A program made the translations under genes and the position numbers. A stretch of DNA of 64,000 bases from CAIYTF01 sp963664845 (lineage in GTDB: Bacteria; Bacteroidota; Ignavibacteria; Ignavibacteriales; Ignavibacteriaceae): assembly GCA_963664845.1 (NCBI GenBank), contig OY761615.1, forward strand, positions 1-64,000. The letters run 5' to 3'. Below the pieces are notes generated by a model. It was given only the letters and a program-made list of their open reading frames with translations, ran no database searches and was not told where the DNA came from. Below are positions 1-9,483 of the stretch, piece after piece (position 1 is the stretch's first letter; each line of letters starts with the position of its first letter).

Positions 1-1187
1 CTGAGATCCGTATTCCCTGCGGCAACCCCGTCCTGAGCATCATAACTGACCGCGAATTTTGTCAGGGTAAGGGGATCTGTGGTAGAACTTCGTTTCAGAT
101 AGGTGATCTTGTAATACCGGATTGCAGAGACTCCATCAATTGTACCATCCGGAAAAGTGCTGGAACCGGTGTTCGCGTTTGCTGCAACCACTCTGCATGT
201 CACTAAATTATTTGGGCTCCCTGTAACAACTGCCCCAAAGTAGGGTTGAAAGAACCGGAAGCCATTCTCATCCCCGATCGGAAAACTTCTGGATCCCGCT
301 GATGAAGATGCGGGACGTGCGAATGCTCCGTTTACATAATTTGAGGCATTATAACCAGACACACTTCCGTCTGCACCTGCCTGATAACAATAGGTATAAT
401 TACCTGTTTCAATGATGCCTGATATAAACGTCAAAGCTGTTGCAGGAGCAGCAGATGACGAACCTTGCCACATATCACTTAACAAGGTGAGCTTTGCACC
501 GCTGTTTTTATTAATCGTAACTGCATTGAACCAACCATTATGTGTAGCAGGAGCCGCCGGACCTGCGTATGTGCTAGACGGTCCTACAAAAATAAAATCC
601 CAGGCTCCGGTGGTACCGGTACTTCCATTCCGCATATCCATTGTTCCCAAAGTGTTAGTTATATTGCCTGATATGGTACAAATGTGCTGAAGAGTGGACG
701 TAGCAGACACAGCTTTAAATGAACTGGTGGAGGCATTTAACGAAAGATTTCCGCTTATGGTAAGATTCGTCGCCGTACTATTCGTTGTTACGAAAATTGA
801 ATTTGCGTTAAGAGTCAGATTTGCAACACTCAATGAATTTTGCACCGTCACCGTAGTTGAGTTGGTTCCGCCGGTAATTACCAAATCACCGGTTATACTG
901 AGACTTATCCCCGTCGTCATAACAAATGCGGTTTTGGTAGCTCCCGTTGTTCCTACCGTCAAACTGGCAATTGTAGTTGCCGAAGCAGCGTCAAAATATA
1001 TGCCTTTTCCGTTGGGTATGATGACATCATCACCTGCTCCGGGAATTTGAGCTGGAGACCAACTCGTCGTAAGGCTCCAGGATACAGGCGTAGTGGCTGT
1101 ACCTGCGACTGCCGTAATCGTGGTTGCATTCATATTACAGAAGGAACAGAGAATAACTGACAATAACATTCGTAAAAAATATTTCAT
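1..1187 (-). CDS. Secreted G8-like/beta-solenoid surface protein, 3' end beyond window
   Basis: This reading frame starts at an ATG at 1187 and stays open to the left edge, so the C-terminus, and any T9SS sorting domain, is not visible. The N-terminus is a hydrophobic signal peptide (MKYFLRMLLSVILC). It is followed by a G8-like segment with the spacing SW...W.P..PGAGDDVIIPNG, then Ser/Thr/Asn/Gly-rich beta-solenoid sequence. The later part (RSFPIGDENGFR, AANANTG, AAGNTDLR) closely resembles the middle of the secreted proteins at 22753-24588 and 25061-26623, so the three are paralogues. I infer a surface or extracellular structural or adhesive protein; no catalytic motif is visible. Confidence 0.8.
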   Translation of the reverse strand, partial: MKYFLRMLLSVILCSFCNMNATTITAVAGTATTPVSWSLTTSWSPAQIPGAGDDVIIPNGKGIYFDAASATTIASLTVGTTGATKTAFVMTTGISLSITGDLVITGGTNSTTVTVQNSLSVANLTLNANSIFVTTNSTATNLTISGNLSLNASTSSFKAVSATSTLQHICTISGNITNTLGTMDMRNGSTGTTGAWDFIFVGPSSTYAGPAAPATHNGWFNAVTINKNSGAKLTLLSDMWQGSSSAAPATALTFISGIIETGNYTYCYQAGADGSVSGYNASNYVNGAFARPASSSAGSRSFPIGDENGFRFFQPYFGAVVTGSPNNLVTCRVVAANANTGSSTFPDGTIDGVSAIRYYKITYLKRSSTTDPLTLTKFAVSYDAQDGVAAGNTDL

Positions 1188-1899
1188 ATGTGTACCAATT
1201 TGTTTTGTTTTAGTAATGTTTCAGATGACGAAAACCTTATCCGGACATATAAATGGAATAAGTTGTATTTGATGAAGTGGCAGGAAAAAAGGTGAACTAA
1301 TCTTTATGGCATTCCATACAGTTTCGCCTAAACTACACTGAATGACTGAGGATAATAAGTCTTCTTTCTTCTTCATGAAATGCGTGATGACCTTTGTCCT
1401 CATAGTTAATTGTAATGACCCGATATGGTTTATTTTGAAGTTTTCTGCGAATTGGAAATGACGGGGTTGAAAAGAAGTAGCACCGGACGACCGTGAACTG
1501 AGTAATTTAATCCTTTGTTGCGCCGGTGCATAAAATAAGTAGACAGTAAAATTCAAAATCATAAATTGAACTTTAAATAAAGTGTCAATAATAAGACCTC
1601 GTAAGCCATTCATATAAGATCAGAACCTTTAAATAGGTTTGTTTTTCGAATATAATGTCGACTTTTGCTAAGTACTTGGTATTTACTTAAACTTGTCAGA
1701 CATCATTTGTAATATATCTGATATATACATGTTTTCCAAATTTCTTTGGTATATTTTTACGGAAGTATTCAATTTTGGACTTTAAATGCAAAAAATGGCT
1801 GATTTTTTCAAAACCAGCCATTTATTAAGCTTTCAGAAAGGTGGACAGACAGATCATTACTACGCGATTTGATACCGGATAAACGTGATTAGAAATAAA
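1188..1899. other. Intergenic region, no supported gene
   Basis: This 712-bp gap separates two minus-strand secreted-protein genes. It contains the terminator of the downstream-facing 1842-residue gene (1793-1823). It also holds AT-rich sequence that must carry the promoter for the gene starting at 1187. The pair CTAAGTA (1669-1675) and TTTACTTAA (1682-1690) resembles the repeated TTTACTTA motif seen at 13390-13425, but the match is weak. A 130-codon open frame at 1221-1613 has no family resemblance, signal peptide or ribosome site that I trust. Confidence 0.5.
1793..1823 (-). terminator. Rho-independent terminator of the 1842-residue protein gene
   Basis: A 9-bp perfect stem (AAATGGCTG, 1793-1801, with CAGCCATTT, 1815-1823) has a 13-nt loop. 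On the minus strand it runs into six T residues. It lies about 80 nt past the stop codon at 1900. The stem core ATGGCTG is also found in the terminator of the paralogous gene at the other end of the window (62888-62919). Confidence 0.8.
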
Positions 1900-4800
1900 T
1901 CATGGCTTTTCCATAGTAGAACTCCGCGGTACCGCATTTTTTCTCATTTTGGACAATAATTTACTCTCCTGAGGGGTTTTCATACCAACATACGCATATG
2001 CATTGTTGTCGCAGATCAACAGATCATTGTTGTCTATGAAAGTTGAACCGTCTAAATCAGTTATCAGATAGCCGCTCTTGAAATTATATGCATCGTTATC
2101 TATTAAAAGCAGATCATTATTATCAATAAAACCGCTCTGGTCAACATCGCCAGAATAAAGACACCATTTACTTCCCTTCTGAACCATATTGGAGCCGTAT
2201 GCCTGATTTGCATTTGTAGTGAAATCATATGAAGTAACATTACCCCGCGTGAATGATATGGCAGCGCTGCTCCACGTCTGAATAATCGCCCTTCCTTTTA
2301 AGACCAGATAATAGGACCCGTTCGCCGCATGCTTAAATGTCGCCGTGCCGGTAAAAGTCACCGAATCGATCACAAGAGCACATGAATCTGCAAGAGAGAA
2401 TTCCGGGGCAGTTGCAAGATATGCCTGAAGCGTATCACTCTTAGCCAGCGCACCGCTTCCGTGATAATACCCTTCCTGTATCGCAGTTATTTGTATGGCG
2501 CCGCTTCCAACACTTGAAAAAGCAACCGTTTCACCCGCTGAAAATTCACCAAACGACGTTAAATTGCTTCCGGTAATGGTGTGGGTCGCCAAATTTACCG
2601 CTCCGGTTATGGCCCAGGAAGAAGAGGTATATTTCCCTCCAACTAAATTAGCCTCTGTACCTGCAATATCCGCCTGTGTGTAGCCAAGCACAATTGAATA
2701 AATTGGATTCGTGATTCCACTCCCTGTTATGTTCCAAAACCGGTTGATGAAATCAGTCACACTTGAATTTGCAGCATGCTTTGCATTGCTTAGGGTAATA
2801 CCAAGCTGTGCTGAAGAAAAACTGCCAGAGTTTATCGCAATTGTAACCGGTGAATACTCAGCGGTTCCTGTATTATCCCCCACCGGGAAAGTGATGACAT
2901 AAGGCACTGTTTGCGTATCAGAGATCAGTTTTACAAGCTTCCCTGAACCATCTGCTGCTATCATTGCATTATCAGAGAAGGTACCGGTCAGGCTGCATGC
3001 TGTTCCAAGTGTAAGAGTGCTGTTTCCAAGAAGCAGTTTCCCCGATGATAAAGTAAGAGTTCCCGCCACCATAGTTGATGAAGACAACTTAACGCCGTTC
3101 GAGTTGTTGATGGTAAGCAACTCAAGTGAGGGACCAATTTCAGAACCTGTGCTTTGCTGTACCGAAGCACTGTACGTAATCCCCGAATAACCTGATATAT
3201 TGCTGATATTGTTATAAATACCATTTCCGCCCAAAGTCATTATCCCCGGAATTATCCTCGCTGCGTGAAATGTTATTCCTGCAGAATTGTTGCATGTTAC
3301 ATTAGTGGGACCATTGGCAGCCGGAAACTCCGTATTGCTTGTTGTCTGAGCCATGCTGCCATTATAAACAAGAGAAGATGAGGCACCATAGCTTATGGCA
3401 AATGCTCCGGAAGAAAGCTGACTGGGTGAACATGAGACGCTAAGCATATCGGAAATCAACATATTTGCGTTAATACTCATTGAGCCTGTCCCAGCCATAG
3501 CAATGGCGGCGTACGTTCCCCCCGGGACAGACAGACTTGCGGTGGAAGAATTGATGTATGAGCAGGAGACAAACCCCGGAAACCCTGCGGCAAAGTTTGT
3601 GAGAGGTGTTGCGGTTGCGCTTAACAGCGCAATGGTTCCACCAACACTTGAGTTAGTTATGAAAACAGCACTGTTGATGCCATTTCCGGTAATGGTATTT
3701 CCACCCATGTTGAAGGTCTGTGTCCTAACAGTTGCATCCGGAGCAACATTGGTAACTGTTAAATTTCCCAGGATGTTTAGTGAAGCGCCCAGTGTATTTG
3801 TCCAACTGTTCGAGCCGGAACCGGTTGGCGATTTAATGACCAGGTTCCCATAAGTCTGGCTGTTTGGCAAAACGGCAATAGTGGTTGATCCGCTGTTTTT
3901 ATACGAAATAGTTGTGTTCGCTCTGGAATTGTCTACTACCCAGGTCCAGGTCCCGCTAACAACAGTTGCAAGCGGCGATGCGCCTGTTGCTGAAAGTTCA
4001 AACGTGGCTCCATTGGCCAAAGTAAAGGTTTTAGCGGCACCGGCAATAAGCTTCCCTGAGCTGGAAGAAAAGGAAAGCAAAGCTCCTGATCCCGATATAG
4101 TTACATTACTGTTGGTAGTCAAAGTGTAGCTGCTTCCGGTTAAAGTGCCGGCACAATAAATATTCCCATTAAGCGTGGAGTTTGCAGTGAGCGAAAGCCT
4201 GCCCCCACTGTTAACTGTAGTTGATAAAACAGTAACAGCACTTGCAAGAGTCACCATGGCGCTGCTGACGATGATGGCGTTGTCACCGGCTCCGGGAGCA
4301 ACACCCCCGACCCATGTTGCGCCGGATGTCCATGCCCCGCCCGTGGCTGTCGAATAAATCCCAACTATATTAGTGGTAACTGAACCTGTTGCAGGATTTG
4401 TTATCAAATAATTTTCATTTCCACCGGCTCCGTTCACCTCATATACATTAAAATAATATGCTGTGCCTGCAGAAAGTCCGGTAATAGTCACTGATGATCC
4501 GGTATCTCTATACACAACATAATTCCCTGAACCAGCCTGTGATCCAACTCCATAGTCATTGTTTGCTGAATATGATGTGTTATCCAAAGGGTCGCTTGTT
4601 ACTGATGCTCCGGCCCGGACAACAACTAGTCTCTGGCTTCCATTCCCCTTCTTGCAAGAGAGAGTGACAGAAGAAACTGTAACAGATGAAAACTGCAGAT
4701 CGGAAGCCTGCAGCGTTGGTTCAGGGGCCGAAGTTGTCACAGATCCGCCAGCAGGATTTATTGTGAGATAGTTTTCAAGTCCGCCGCTTCCATTAAATTC

Positions 4801-7428
4801 ATAAACATTCAGATAGTACGCAGTCAATGCGCTCAGCCCCGAGATTGTTGCAGTAGTTCCGGTTCCTTTATAAACCACATAATTACCTGCTCCAATCTGG
4901 CTTCCAACTCCATAGACACCATTCGATGAATACGTAACATTGTCTGCAGGATCGCTCGACACAGCTGAATCTGCATGCATTATCATTATGCGTTGAGCCC
5001 CAGTACCTGGAGTACAGCTAACAGTAAAAGAAGTTGCCGATATTCCGGAAAATTGAAGATTGGCGGCTTGGGTTGTTGGTTCAGTAGCCAGAGTCGTTAC
5101 GAATCCAACTCCCGGACTGGAGGAAAGATAATTCTCACTGCCACTTCCCCCATTAAACTCATATACATTAACATAATAGACGGTACCAGATGCAAGCCCG
5201 GATATGGCTACTGTTGTACCTGTACCGACATAAGCAACATAGTTTCCGTTACCAATCTGGCTTCCCGAACCAAAATTACTATTGGGAGTGTAAGTCATGT
5301 TATCAACCGGGTCGCTGGTAACCCCGGAGCCGGAATGAATGACGAAAATCCGCTGAGTTCCATTTCCCGCTGTACAACTTACTGTAACAGAGGATGCAGT
5401 AATTGCCGAGAATTGAATATTGGAGGCCTGTACTATCGGTTCGATAGTCAAAGTTGTAACTGAACCTGTTGCCGGATTGGCGGTTAAATAGGATTCATTT
5501 CCCGAACTGCCGTTAAGTTCATATATATTGACATAATAGGTAGTGGAAGTTGAAAGCCCGGTTATCGTCACAGACGTTCCCGTGCCCTTATATACTGCAT
5601 AATTTCCGGCGCCAACCTGACTTCCCAAACCAAAAACTGCGTTTGCCGTATACGTAGCGTTGTTGCCTGGGTTTGCAGTTACTGCGCCTCCCGACCGGAC
5701 CACAAAAATGCGCAGTGCCCCGTTTCCTGCCGTGCAGCTTATTGTTGCTGAAGTTGTGGAAATTGCTGAGAACAGGACATTTGAAGCCTGAGTTGTCGGT
5801 GCAATGTAGCTTCCCATTCTTTCCTGAAACTGAGCCGTATATAATGATTGTGGCACCAGTCCGGTTTGATTAGTTCCTTCAATATACCCCTGTGGCTCAC
5901 TCACCGGAGCAATCGGCGTTAATCCGGTTACATTTTTTGCCTTACAACCAATTGCGAAATTTTGTCCTGTCGGCGCTTGTTGAATAACAATGTTACCCTG
6001 AGCCGCATTACAATTCCAGGCAACACCGTTCACCATTGCCCACCCATGAGACGTACCAAAATAGCCCCTGCAATAAAGACCCAACAGGACATCATTTCCA
6101 TCAGATCGTGGACCGTCCAGTTCTTTGAGATTATCATATAGGATGGCTTGCGTCCACCTCCGGTGTCCCTCCGAAGTCTGATACATCCCGGAGGAAGTAC
6201 AGTTCAAAATAACATTACCTGAGGTTGAGGCAGTTCCATTTGAGATATAATGATGCCTGCCATTTTGTGCATAGCAGTTCCTGATCAGTATTTGCTGTGA
6301 TCCCTGGTAAAAATCGAAATTATACCGACGTTCGCCGGTAATAATGCTTATCGGGTCAATTGAATTACAGTTTTGAATGGTGATACGTGATGCAGTTGCT
6401 GTACGAACACCGGCCAAACCAAAATGTATGAAGGTGCAGTTTTGGACCCAACTGTCTTCAATCTGGAAGAGATCAAGTGATTGCCAAACATGGTTTTCAT
6501 CAGTTGCACTGGCATAGTCATTATCGATACGCAGGTTTTCAACGCCGATATATTTTTTGAGATTGTAGCGGGAATATTTATAAACATACGCCTGCGACAA
6601 AGCCCTTTTTAATTTATAGTAGATGGGTACATCGAGCGTTATTGAAGAACCATTAATTGCTTTAATATACCTGTTGTAAACAATATCCAGTTCGGATGAA
6701 ACAGTCCAGGGTACGTCCACGCCCGGTTCAGCAGCCGGATCAGTTGAATGGGTTCCGCCATAGTTCACCGCTTCAAGCCACGCCGTCGTCGATGGAGAAT
6801 AAATAATAATATTATCTCCGACGGCAAAGCTTGATGTACTGCTGAGCGCAATAACCGTGTCACCAACAAACAACGTGTCATTTGTTATATTGTAGGTGGA
6901 ACCCGATTTGCTAGCCCACCTGTTCGTCGAACCGCCACCCGCAACAACCAGTGAACGCTGTGAGAGGATTGTATCCCCATTCACAACTCCGCCATCACCA
7001 ACGCCATACAAAATAGTATTAGTTAACGGATCGCTGCCGTCACCAACACCACGTAGAACGACACCGTCATAATTAATATAAATTGTTCCATAAATATTAT
7101 AGATTCCGGCATTCAGCAACACTGCTCCGCGTATCCCGCCCGCATCCGGTGTAAGAGCACCCACATAGTCAATTGCTGCCTGAATATTTGCCGTGTTGTC
7201 TCCAGTTACCGGGCTTATGGTCTTTTTTACACTCACCGCTGGAATTGCTGCTTCACCCCGTTTATAGCCCGCAAAACTGAAATTCGGGATCCGATTTTTG
7301 GAAACATCGGCTACATAATTTAGTTTGCCATTCGACGTGTAATTTACAATTGCGGATTGCCAGCTTTGAGCCGCCAGCATCATAGTTAAAAAACATAACA
7401 TTAGCCCGGTTGAAAAAACAATTCTCAT
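1900..7428 (-). CDS. Giant secreted multidomain protein: pectate-lyase-like beta-helix, four FN3-like repeats, dockerin-like C-terminus
   Basis: The product has 1842 residues. Residues 1-21 form a signal peptide (MRIVFSTGLMLCFLTMMLAAQ). Residues about 45-545 resemble the Pectate_lyase_3 right-handed beta-helix type (GDNTANIQAAIDYV, GIYNIYGTIYI, and later GHRRWTQAILYDN and GHGWAMVNGVAWNC-like blocks), as found in carbohydrate lyases or hydrolases. Residues about 546-1022 are four tandem fibronectin-III-like units. Residues about 1026-1095 form a G8-like module (TWVGGVAPGAGDNAIIV), followed by beta-solenoid repeats. Residues about 1759-1814 hold two Ca-binding EF-loop-like repeats (GDVDQSGFIDNNDLLLIDND and DLDGSTFIDNNDLLICDNN), which are dockerin-like. 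It ends without the usual T9SS YPNPFNP motif. The role in binding or cutting polysaccharide is inferred from its domains and its uronate-locus neighbours. Its C-terminal half is paralogous to the gene at 62960-64000. Confidence 0.8.
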   Translation of the reverse strand: MRIVFSTGLMLCFLTMMLAAQSWQSAIVNYTSNGKLNYVADVSKNRIPNFSFAGYKRGEAAIPAVSVKKTISPVTGDNTANIQAAIDYVGALTPDAGGIRGAVLLNAGIYNIYGTIYINYDGVVLRGVGDGSDPLTNTILYGVGDGGVVNGDTILSQRSLVVAGGGSTNRWASKSGSTYNITNDTLFVGDTVIALSSTSSFAVGDNIIIYSPSTTAWLEAVNYGGTHSTDPAAEPGVDVPWTVSSELDIVYNRYIKAINGSSITLDVPIYYKLKRALSQAYVYKYSRYNLKKYIGVENLRIDNDYASATDENHVWQSLDLFQIEDSWVQNCTFIHFGLAGVRTATASRITIQNCNSIDPISIITGERRYNFDFYQGSQQILIRNCYAQNGRHHYISNGTASTSGNVILNCTSSGMYQTSEGHRRWTQAILYDNLKELDGPRSDGNDVLLGLYCRGYFGTSHGWAMVNGVAWNCNAAQGNIVIQQAPTGQNFAIGCKAKNVTGLTPIAPVSEPQGYIEGTNQTGLVPQSLYTAQFQERMGSYIAPTTQASNVLFSAISTTSATISCTAGNGALRIFVVRSGGAVTANPGNNATYTANAVFGLGSQVGAGNYAVYKGTGTSVTITGLSTSTTYYVNIYELNGSSGNESYLTANPATGSVTTLTIEPIVQASNIQFSAITASSVTVSCTAGNGTQRIFVIHSGSGVTSDPVDNMTYTPNSNFGSGSQIGNGNYVAYVGTGTTVAISGLASGTVYYVNVYEFNGGSGSENYLSSSPGVGFVTTLATEPTTQAANLQFSGISATSFTVSCTPGTGAQRIMIMHADSAVSSDPADNVTYSSNGVYGVGSQIGAGNYVVYKGTGTTATISGLSALTAYYLNVYEFNGSGGLENYLTINPAGGSVTTSAPEPTLQASDLQFSSVTVSSVTLSCKKGNGSQRLVVVRAGASVTSDPLDNTSYSANNDYGVGSQAGSGNYVVYRDTGSSVTITGLSAGTAYYFNVYEVNGAGGNENYLITNPATGSVTTNIVGIYSTATGGAWTSGATWVGGVAPGAGDNAIIVSSAMVTLASAVTVLSTTVNSGGRLSLTANSTLNGNIYCAGTLTGSSYTLTTNSNVTISGSGALLSFSSSSGKLIAGAAKTFTLANGATFELSATGASPLATVVSGTWTWVVDNSRANTTISYKNSGSTTIAVLPNSQTYGNLVIKSPTGSGSNSWTNTLGASLNILGNLTVTNVAPDATVRTQTFNMGGNTITGNGINSAVFITNSSVGGTIALLSATATPLTNFAAGFPGFVSCSYINSSTASLSVPGGTYAAIAMAGTGSMSINANMLISDMLSVSCSPSQLSSGAFAISYGASSSLVYNGSMAQTTSNTEFPAANGPTNVTCNNSAGITFHAARIIPGIMTLGGNGIYNNISNISGYSGITYSASVQQSTGSEIGPSLELLTINNSNGVKLSSSTMVAGTLTLSSGKLLLGNSTLTLGTACSLTGTFSDNAMIAADGSGKLVKLISDTQTVPYVITFPVGDNTGTAEYSPVTIAINSGSFSSAQLGITLSNAKHAANSSVTDFINRFWNITGSGITNPIYSIVLGYTQADIAGTEANLVGGKYTSSSWAITGAVNLATHTITGSNLTSFGEFSAGETVAFSSVGSGAIQITAIQEGYYHGSGALAKSDTLQAYLATAPEFSLADSCALVIDSVTFTGTATFKHAANGSYYLVLKGRAIIQTWSSAAISFTRGNVTSYDFTTNANQAYGSNMVQKGSKWCLYSGDVDQSGFIDNNDLLLIDNDAYNFKSGYLITDLDGSTFIDNNDLLICDNNAYAYVGMKTPQESKLLSKMRKNAVPRSSTMEKP
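4360..5800 (-). repeat. Four tandem FN3-like repeats within the giant secreted protein
   Basis: Four units of about 115-120 codons recur. Each begins QASNxxFSxI, contains an SxQ(V/I)G(A/N)GNYxxYxGTG block, and ends in TYYxNxYExNG...ENYL...VTT. They are similar enough to suggest recent intragenic duplication. Their nucleotide similarity makes the stretch prone to recombination or mis-assembly. Confidence 0.85.
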
Positions 7429-7580
7429 AAATACAATATCTCAAGATGATTCATGTGGTTGGAAAATTAGTATAACAAACGCAATCAGTAATCCCGTTAT
7501 TCTTGCCCGGGATAATATGCACAACATATTATGGTTTCAATCACGAAATTACCTGCAAATAAATTCGATCATAATAAACC

Positions 7581-7601
7581 CGAAGGAAGCCATTGCCTTC
7601 G
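7581..7601 (-). terminator. Probable terminator of the lamin-tail-like gene
   Basis: A stem of CGAAGG (7581-7586) and CCTTCG (7596-7601) has a 9-nt loop. On the minus strand it is followed by GGGTTTATTATG. It lies about 75 nt past the stop at 7675. The U-tract is short, so this is a moderate call. Confidence 0.5.
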
Positions 7602-7674
7602 CAAGGTATGCTCTGTTTCTCAATGAAAATGATACAGGGCGGTGAACCTTTCAAGTTACAATATCCTCTCTGGT

Positions 7675-8364
7675 CTATTGGTTTTCACTTCCGGGGGTCG
7701 CATCACTCGTGGTTGATGTGCTTATCCAGTTCTCGGCAACTGTTCGTTGTGCAACATCAGTCCCCTTTTTCAAATAAATCACATAACCGTTTTCCAGGTT
7801 TTCCTTTGGAATGTTAACAACCGGACAACCCTGCCAACTTATATCTCTTCCCCAACTGACGATGTCAATTGCTGCCTTTTTATCCCACTGCGAAACCAGC
7901 GCAACATTATCCTTTGCAGTCATTACTACTCTTCCCGATTTGGGCACAGCACTCACGCTTCCGTCATACGGAAAGACCACCACACATTTTGTTTTCTCAT
8001 CAATCTTTGTCGTTTCGGTAAAACTATGCGCACCGTATTTATCGTTTTGTGCACCAAGACAAACAAGAATTATCGTCCCTTTTGCAAATTTGTGCGTAAA
8101 TACTGATCCAACGGTATCTGTAAAAGCTATGCTTCCCTGAGTTTCTTTGGTGGTCGAATTCGGCGACGGCAAATCACAAATAAACCAGCCTGCGAGGGAA
8201 ACGTTGTCTTTTATGACCTGCAATTCGATGTATTCGCCGCCCGCGTAAAGTGCCTTCTTTGAGCCGGCGTTTGCAACTTCGGTGATAATAACATCACCAC
8301 AGTTTTGAGCAAATGCGGGAATTGCAACCATCAGGGCAAAAATGAATGAAGAAAATAATTTCAT
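7675..8364 (-). CDS. Secreted lamin-tail-domain (LTD)-like protein
   Basis: I choose the ATG at 8364, which begins directly with a signal peptide (MKLFSSFIFALMVAIPAFAQ). An in-frame ATG five codons upstream (8379) is possible. The 229-residue product has the architecture of bacterial lamin-tail domains: an early ITEVANAG block, then a GGEYIELQVIKDN segment, and a terminal ATPGSENQ that resembles the ATPG signature closing many LTDs. No catalytic residues are evident and there is no T9SS C-terminal domain. These domains are usually found on extracellular proteins. It sits alone between the giant secreted protein and the uronate locus. Confidence 0.6.
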   Translation of the reverse strand: MKLFSSFIFALMVAIPAFAQNCGDVIITEVANAGSKKALYAGGEYIELQVIKDNVSLAGWFICDLPSPNSTTKETQGSIAFTDTVGSVFTHKFAKGTIILVCLGAQNDKYGAHSFTETTKIDEKTKCVVVFPYDGSVSAVPKSGRVVMTAKDNVALVSQWDKKAAIDIVSWGRDISWQGCPVVNIPKENLENGYVIYLKKGTDVAQRTVAENWISTSTTSDATPGSENQ

Positions 8365-8414
8365 AGTGTTTGCTTTCATTAATTATTTGATGAAATGTTA
8401 TATGTTTCTGGGTG

Positions 8415-8441
8415 TATTGGCGCTTGGATAAACGCCCAATA
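8415..8441 (-). other. Imperfect hairpin in the gap between the SDR and LTD genes
   Basis: TATTGGCG (8415-8422) pairs with CGCCCAATA (8433-8441) apart from one bulged base, around a 10-nt loop. There is no T-run on either side. It may be the 3' end of the upstream uronate operon or part of the leader of the gene starting at 8364. The rest of the gap 8365-8640 shows nothing recognisable. Confidence 0.3.
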
Positions 8442-8640
8442 GATTCAGCAACAGCGAGGTGAACGGGAGTGCTCAAAGCTGTTGTGCCGTATAGTGTTCT
8501 TCAAGATGGAATTAATAAAAAAAGAGAAATGTTAAGTTGCAATGAAACAGGCAACCAGGTATAAAACTCTTATAAGGATCGTACGGGAATAATTAGTGGA
8601 TTGTATAAAGAGAACGACGGAAAAGTTGCTACGGTAAAAC

Positions 8641-9396
8641 TTACCGGGCCATCCAACCGCCGTCAACGGTCAAAATATGTCCATTAACGTAATCACTGGC
8701 TTTGGATGCAAGGAAAATGACAGCACCCTGCAAATCTTCCGGAGTTCCCCAGCGTTCCGCGGGAATGCGGTCATTGATTGTTTTGTTTCTGTCAGGATCA
8801 TTTTGAATTGCGTCAGTGAGTTTGGTCATCATGTACCCGGGAGCTATTGCATTACAGGTGATTCCTGAAGATGCCAATTCATTCGTGAAGGCCTTGGTCA
8901 GTTGCGCGACAGCGCCTTTGCTGGCAGCATAGGCTGAAACCTGGATCCCGCCTGAGAAACTGAGGAGCGATGCGACATTAATGATCTTTCCGTACTTTCT
9001 CTTCACCATATCCCTTGCTGCAGCCTGCGACAGACGGAACACAGTTCGCAAATTCAGATTAAGCACGTCATCCCAATCTTTCAAGTCAAAATCCAGAATC
9101 GGTTTTCGTCTTGTCATCCCTGCATTATTCACCAGAATATCAATTCTGCCGAATTCTCGAATTACCTTAGGGATGATACCGTCGATATCTTCATCATTGG
9201 AAAGATCGGCAATTATCTGGATACAGTTGCGACCAAGAGCATGAATGTCCTGCCGGGTATCATTATGTTCATGATGATCCACCAGCACGATATCCGCACC
9301 GGCACCTGCCAAACCAAGAGCCATGGCCCTTCCGAGTCCAGTGCTGCCACCGGTCACCACCGCAATTTTGCCGGAAATATCGAAAAGCTTATGCAC
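8641..9396 (-). CDS. kduD: SDR oxidoreductase, KduD / DEH-reductase type
   Basis: This is a classical short-chain dehydrogenase of 251 residues. The nucleotide-binding TGGSTGLG is at 15-22, NNAG at 90-93, and the catalytic Ser143, Tyr156 and Lys160 (YAASK) are present. The C-terminal stretch (RIPAERWGTPEDLQGAVIFLAS and SDYVNGHILTVDGGW) is very close to the 2-dehydro-3-deoxy-D-gluconate 5-dehydrogenase (KduD) type. In pectin or glucuronan catabolism this NAD(P)H-linked cytosolic step interconverts unsaturated-uronate-derived ketouronates and KDG; in alginate users a related SDR reduces DEH to KDG. Which substrate applies cannot be told from sequence. Its place beside four uronate lyases and a GH88 enzyme supports unsaturated-uronate processing. 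It follows the FadR-type regulator by 87 nt. Confidence 0.8.
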   Translation of the reverse strand: MHKLFDISGKIAVVTGGSTGLGRAMALGLAGAGADIVLVDHHEHNDTRQDIHALGRNCIQIIADLSNDEDIDGIIPKVIREFGRIDILVNNAGMTRRKPILDFDLKDWDDVLNLNLRTVFRLSQAAARDMVKRKYGKIINVASLLSFSGGIQVSAYAASKGAVAQLTKAFTNELASSGITCNAIAPGYMMTKLTDAIQNDPDRNKTINDRIPAERWGTPEDLQGAVIFLASKASDYVNGHILTVDGGWMAR

Positions 9397-9483
9397 GCGG
9401 GAAGTACTCTTTGATTCTCAAAAAGGTGCTGAAATAATTAGCAGCATTAAAAATGGATCCTCGGACAGCCGTTTTTCGAAAAA

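Noticed and set aside
1221..1613. 130-codon minus-strand frame in the gap after the left-edge gene
   Set aside because: No recognisable domain, signal peptide or ribosome site, and composition like random AT-rich intergenic DNA.
4360..5800. CRISPR-like or mobile repeat
   Set aside because: The repeats are about 350 bp, in frame and encode FN3-like domains; no short regular repeat-spacer array or transposase gene was found anywhere in the window.
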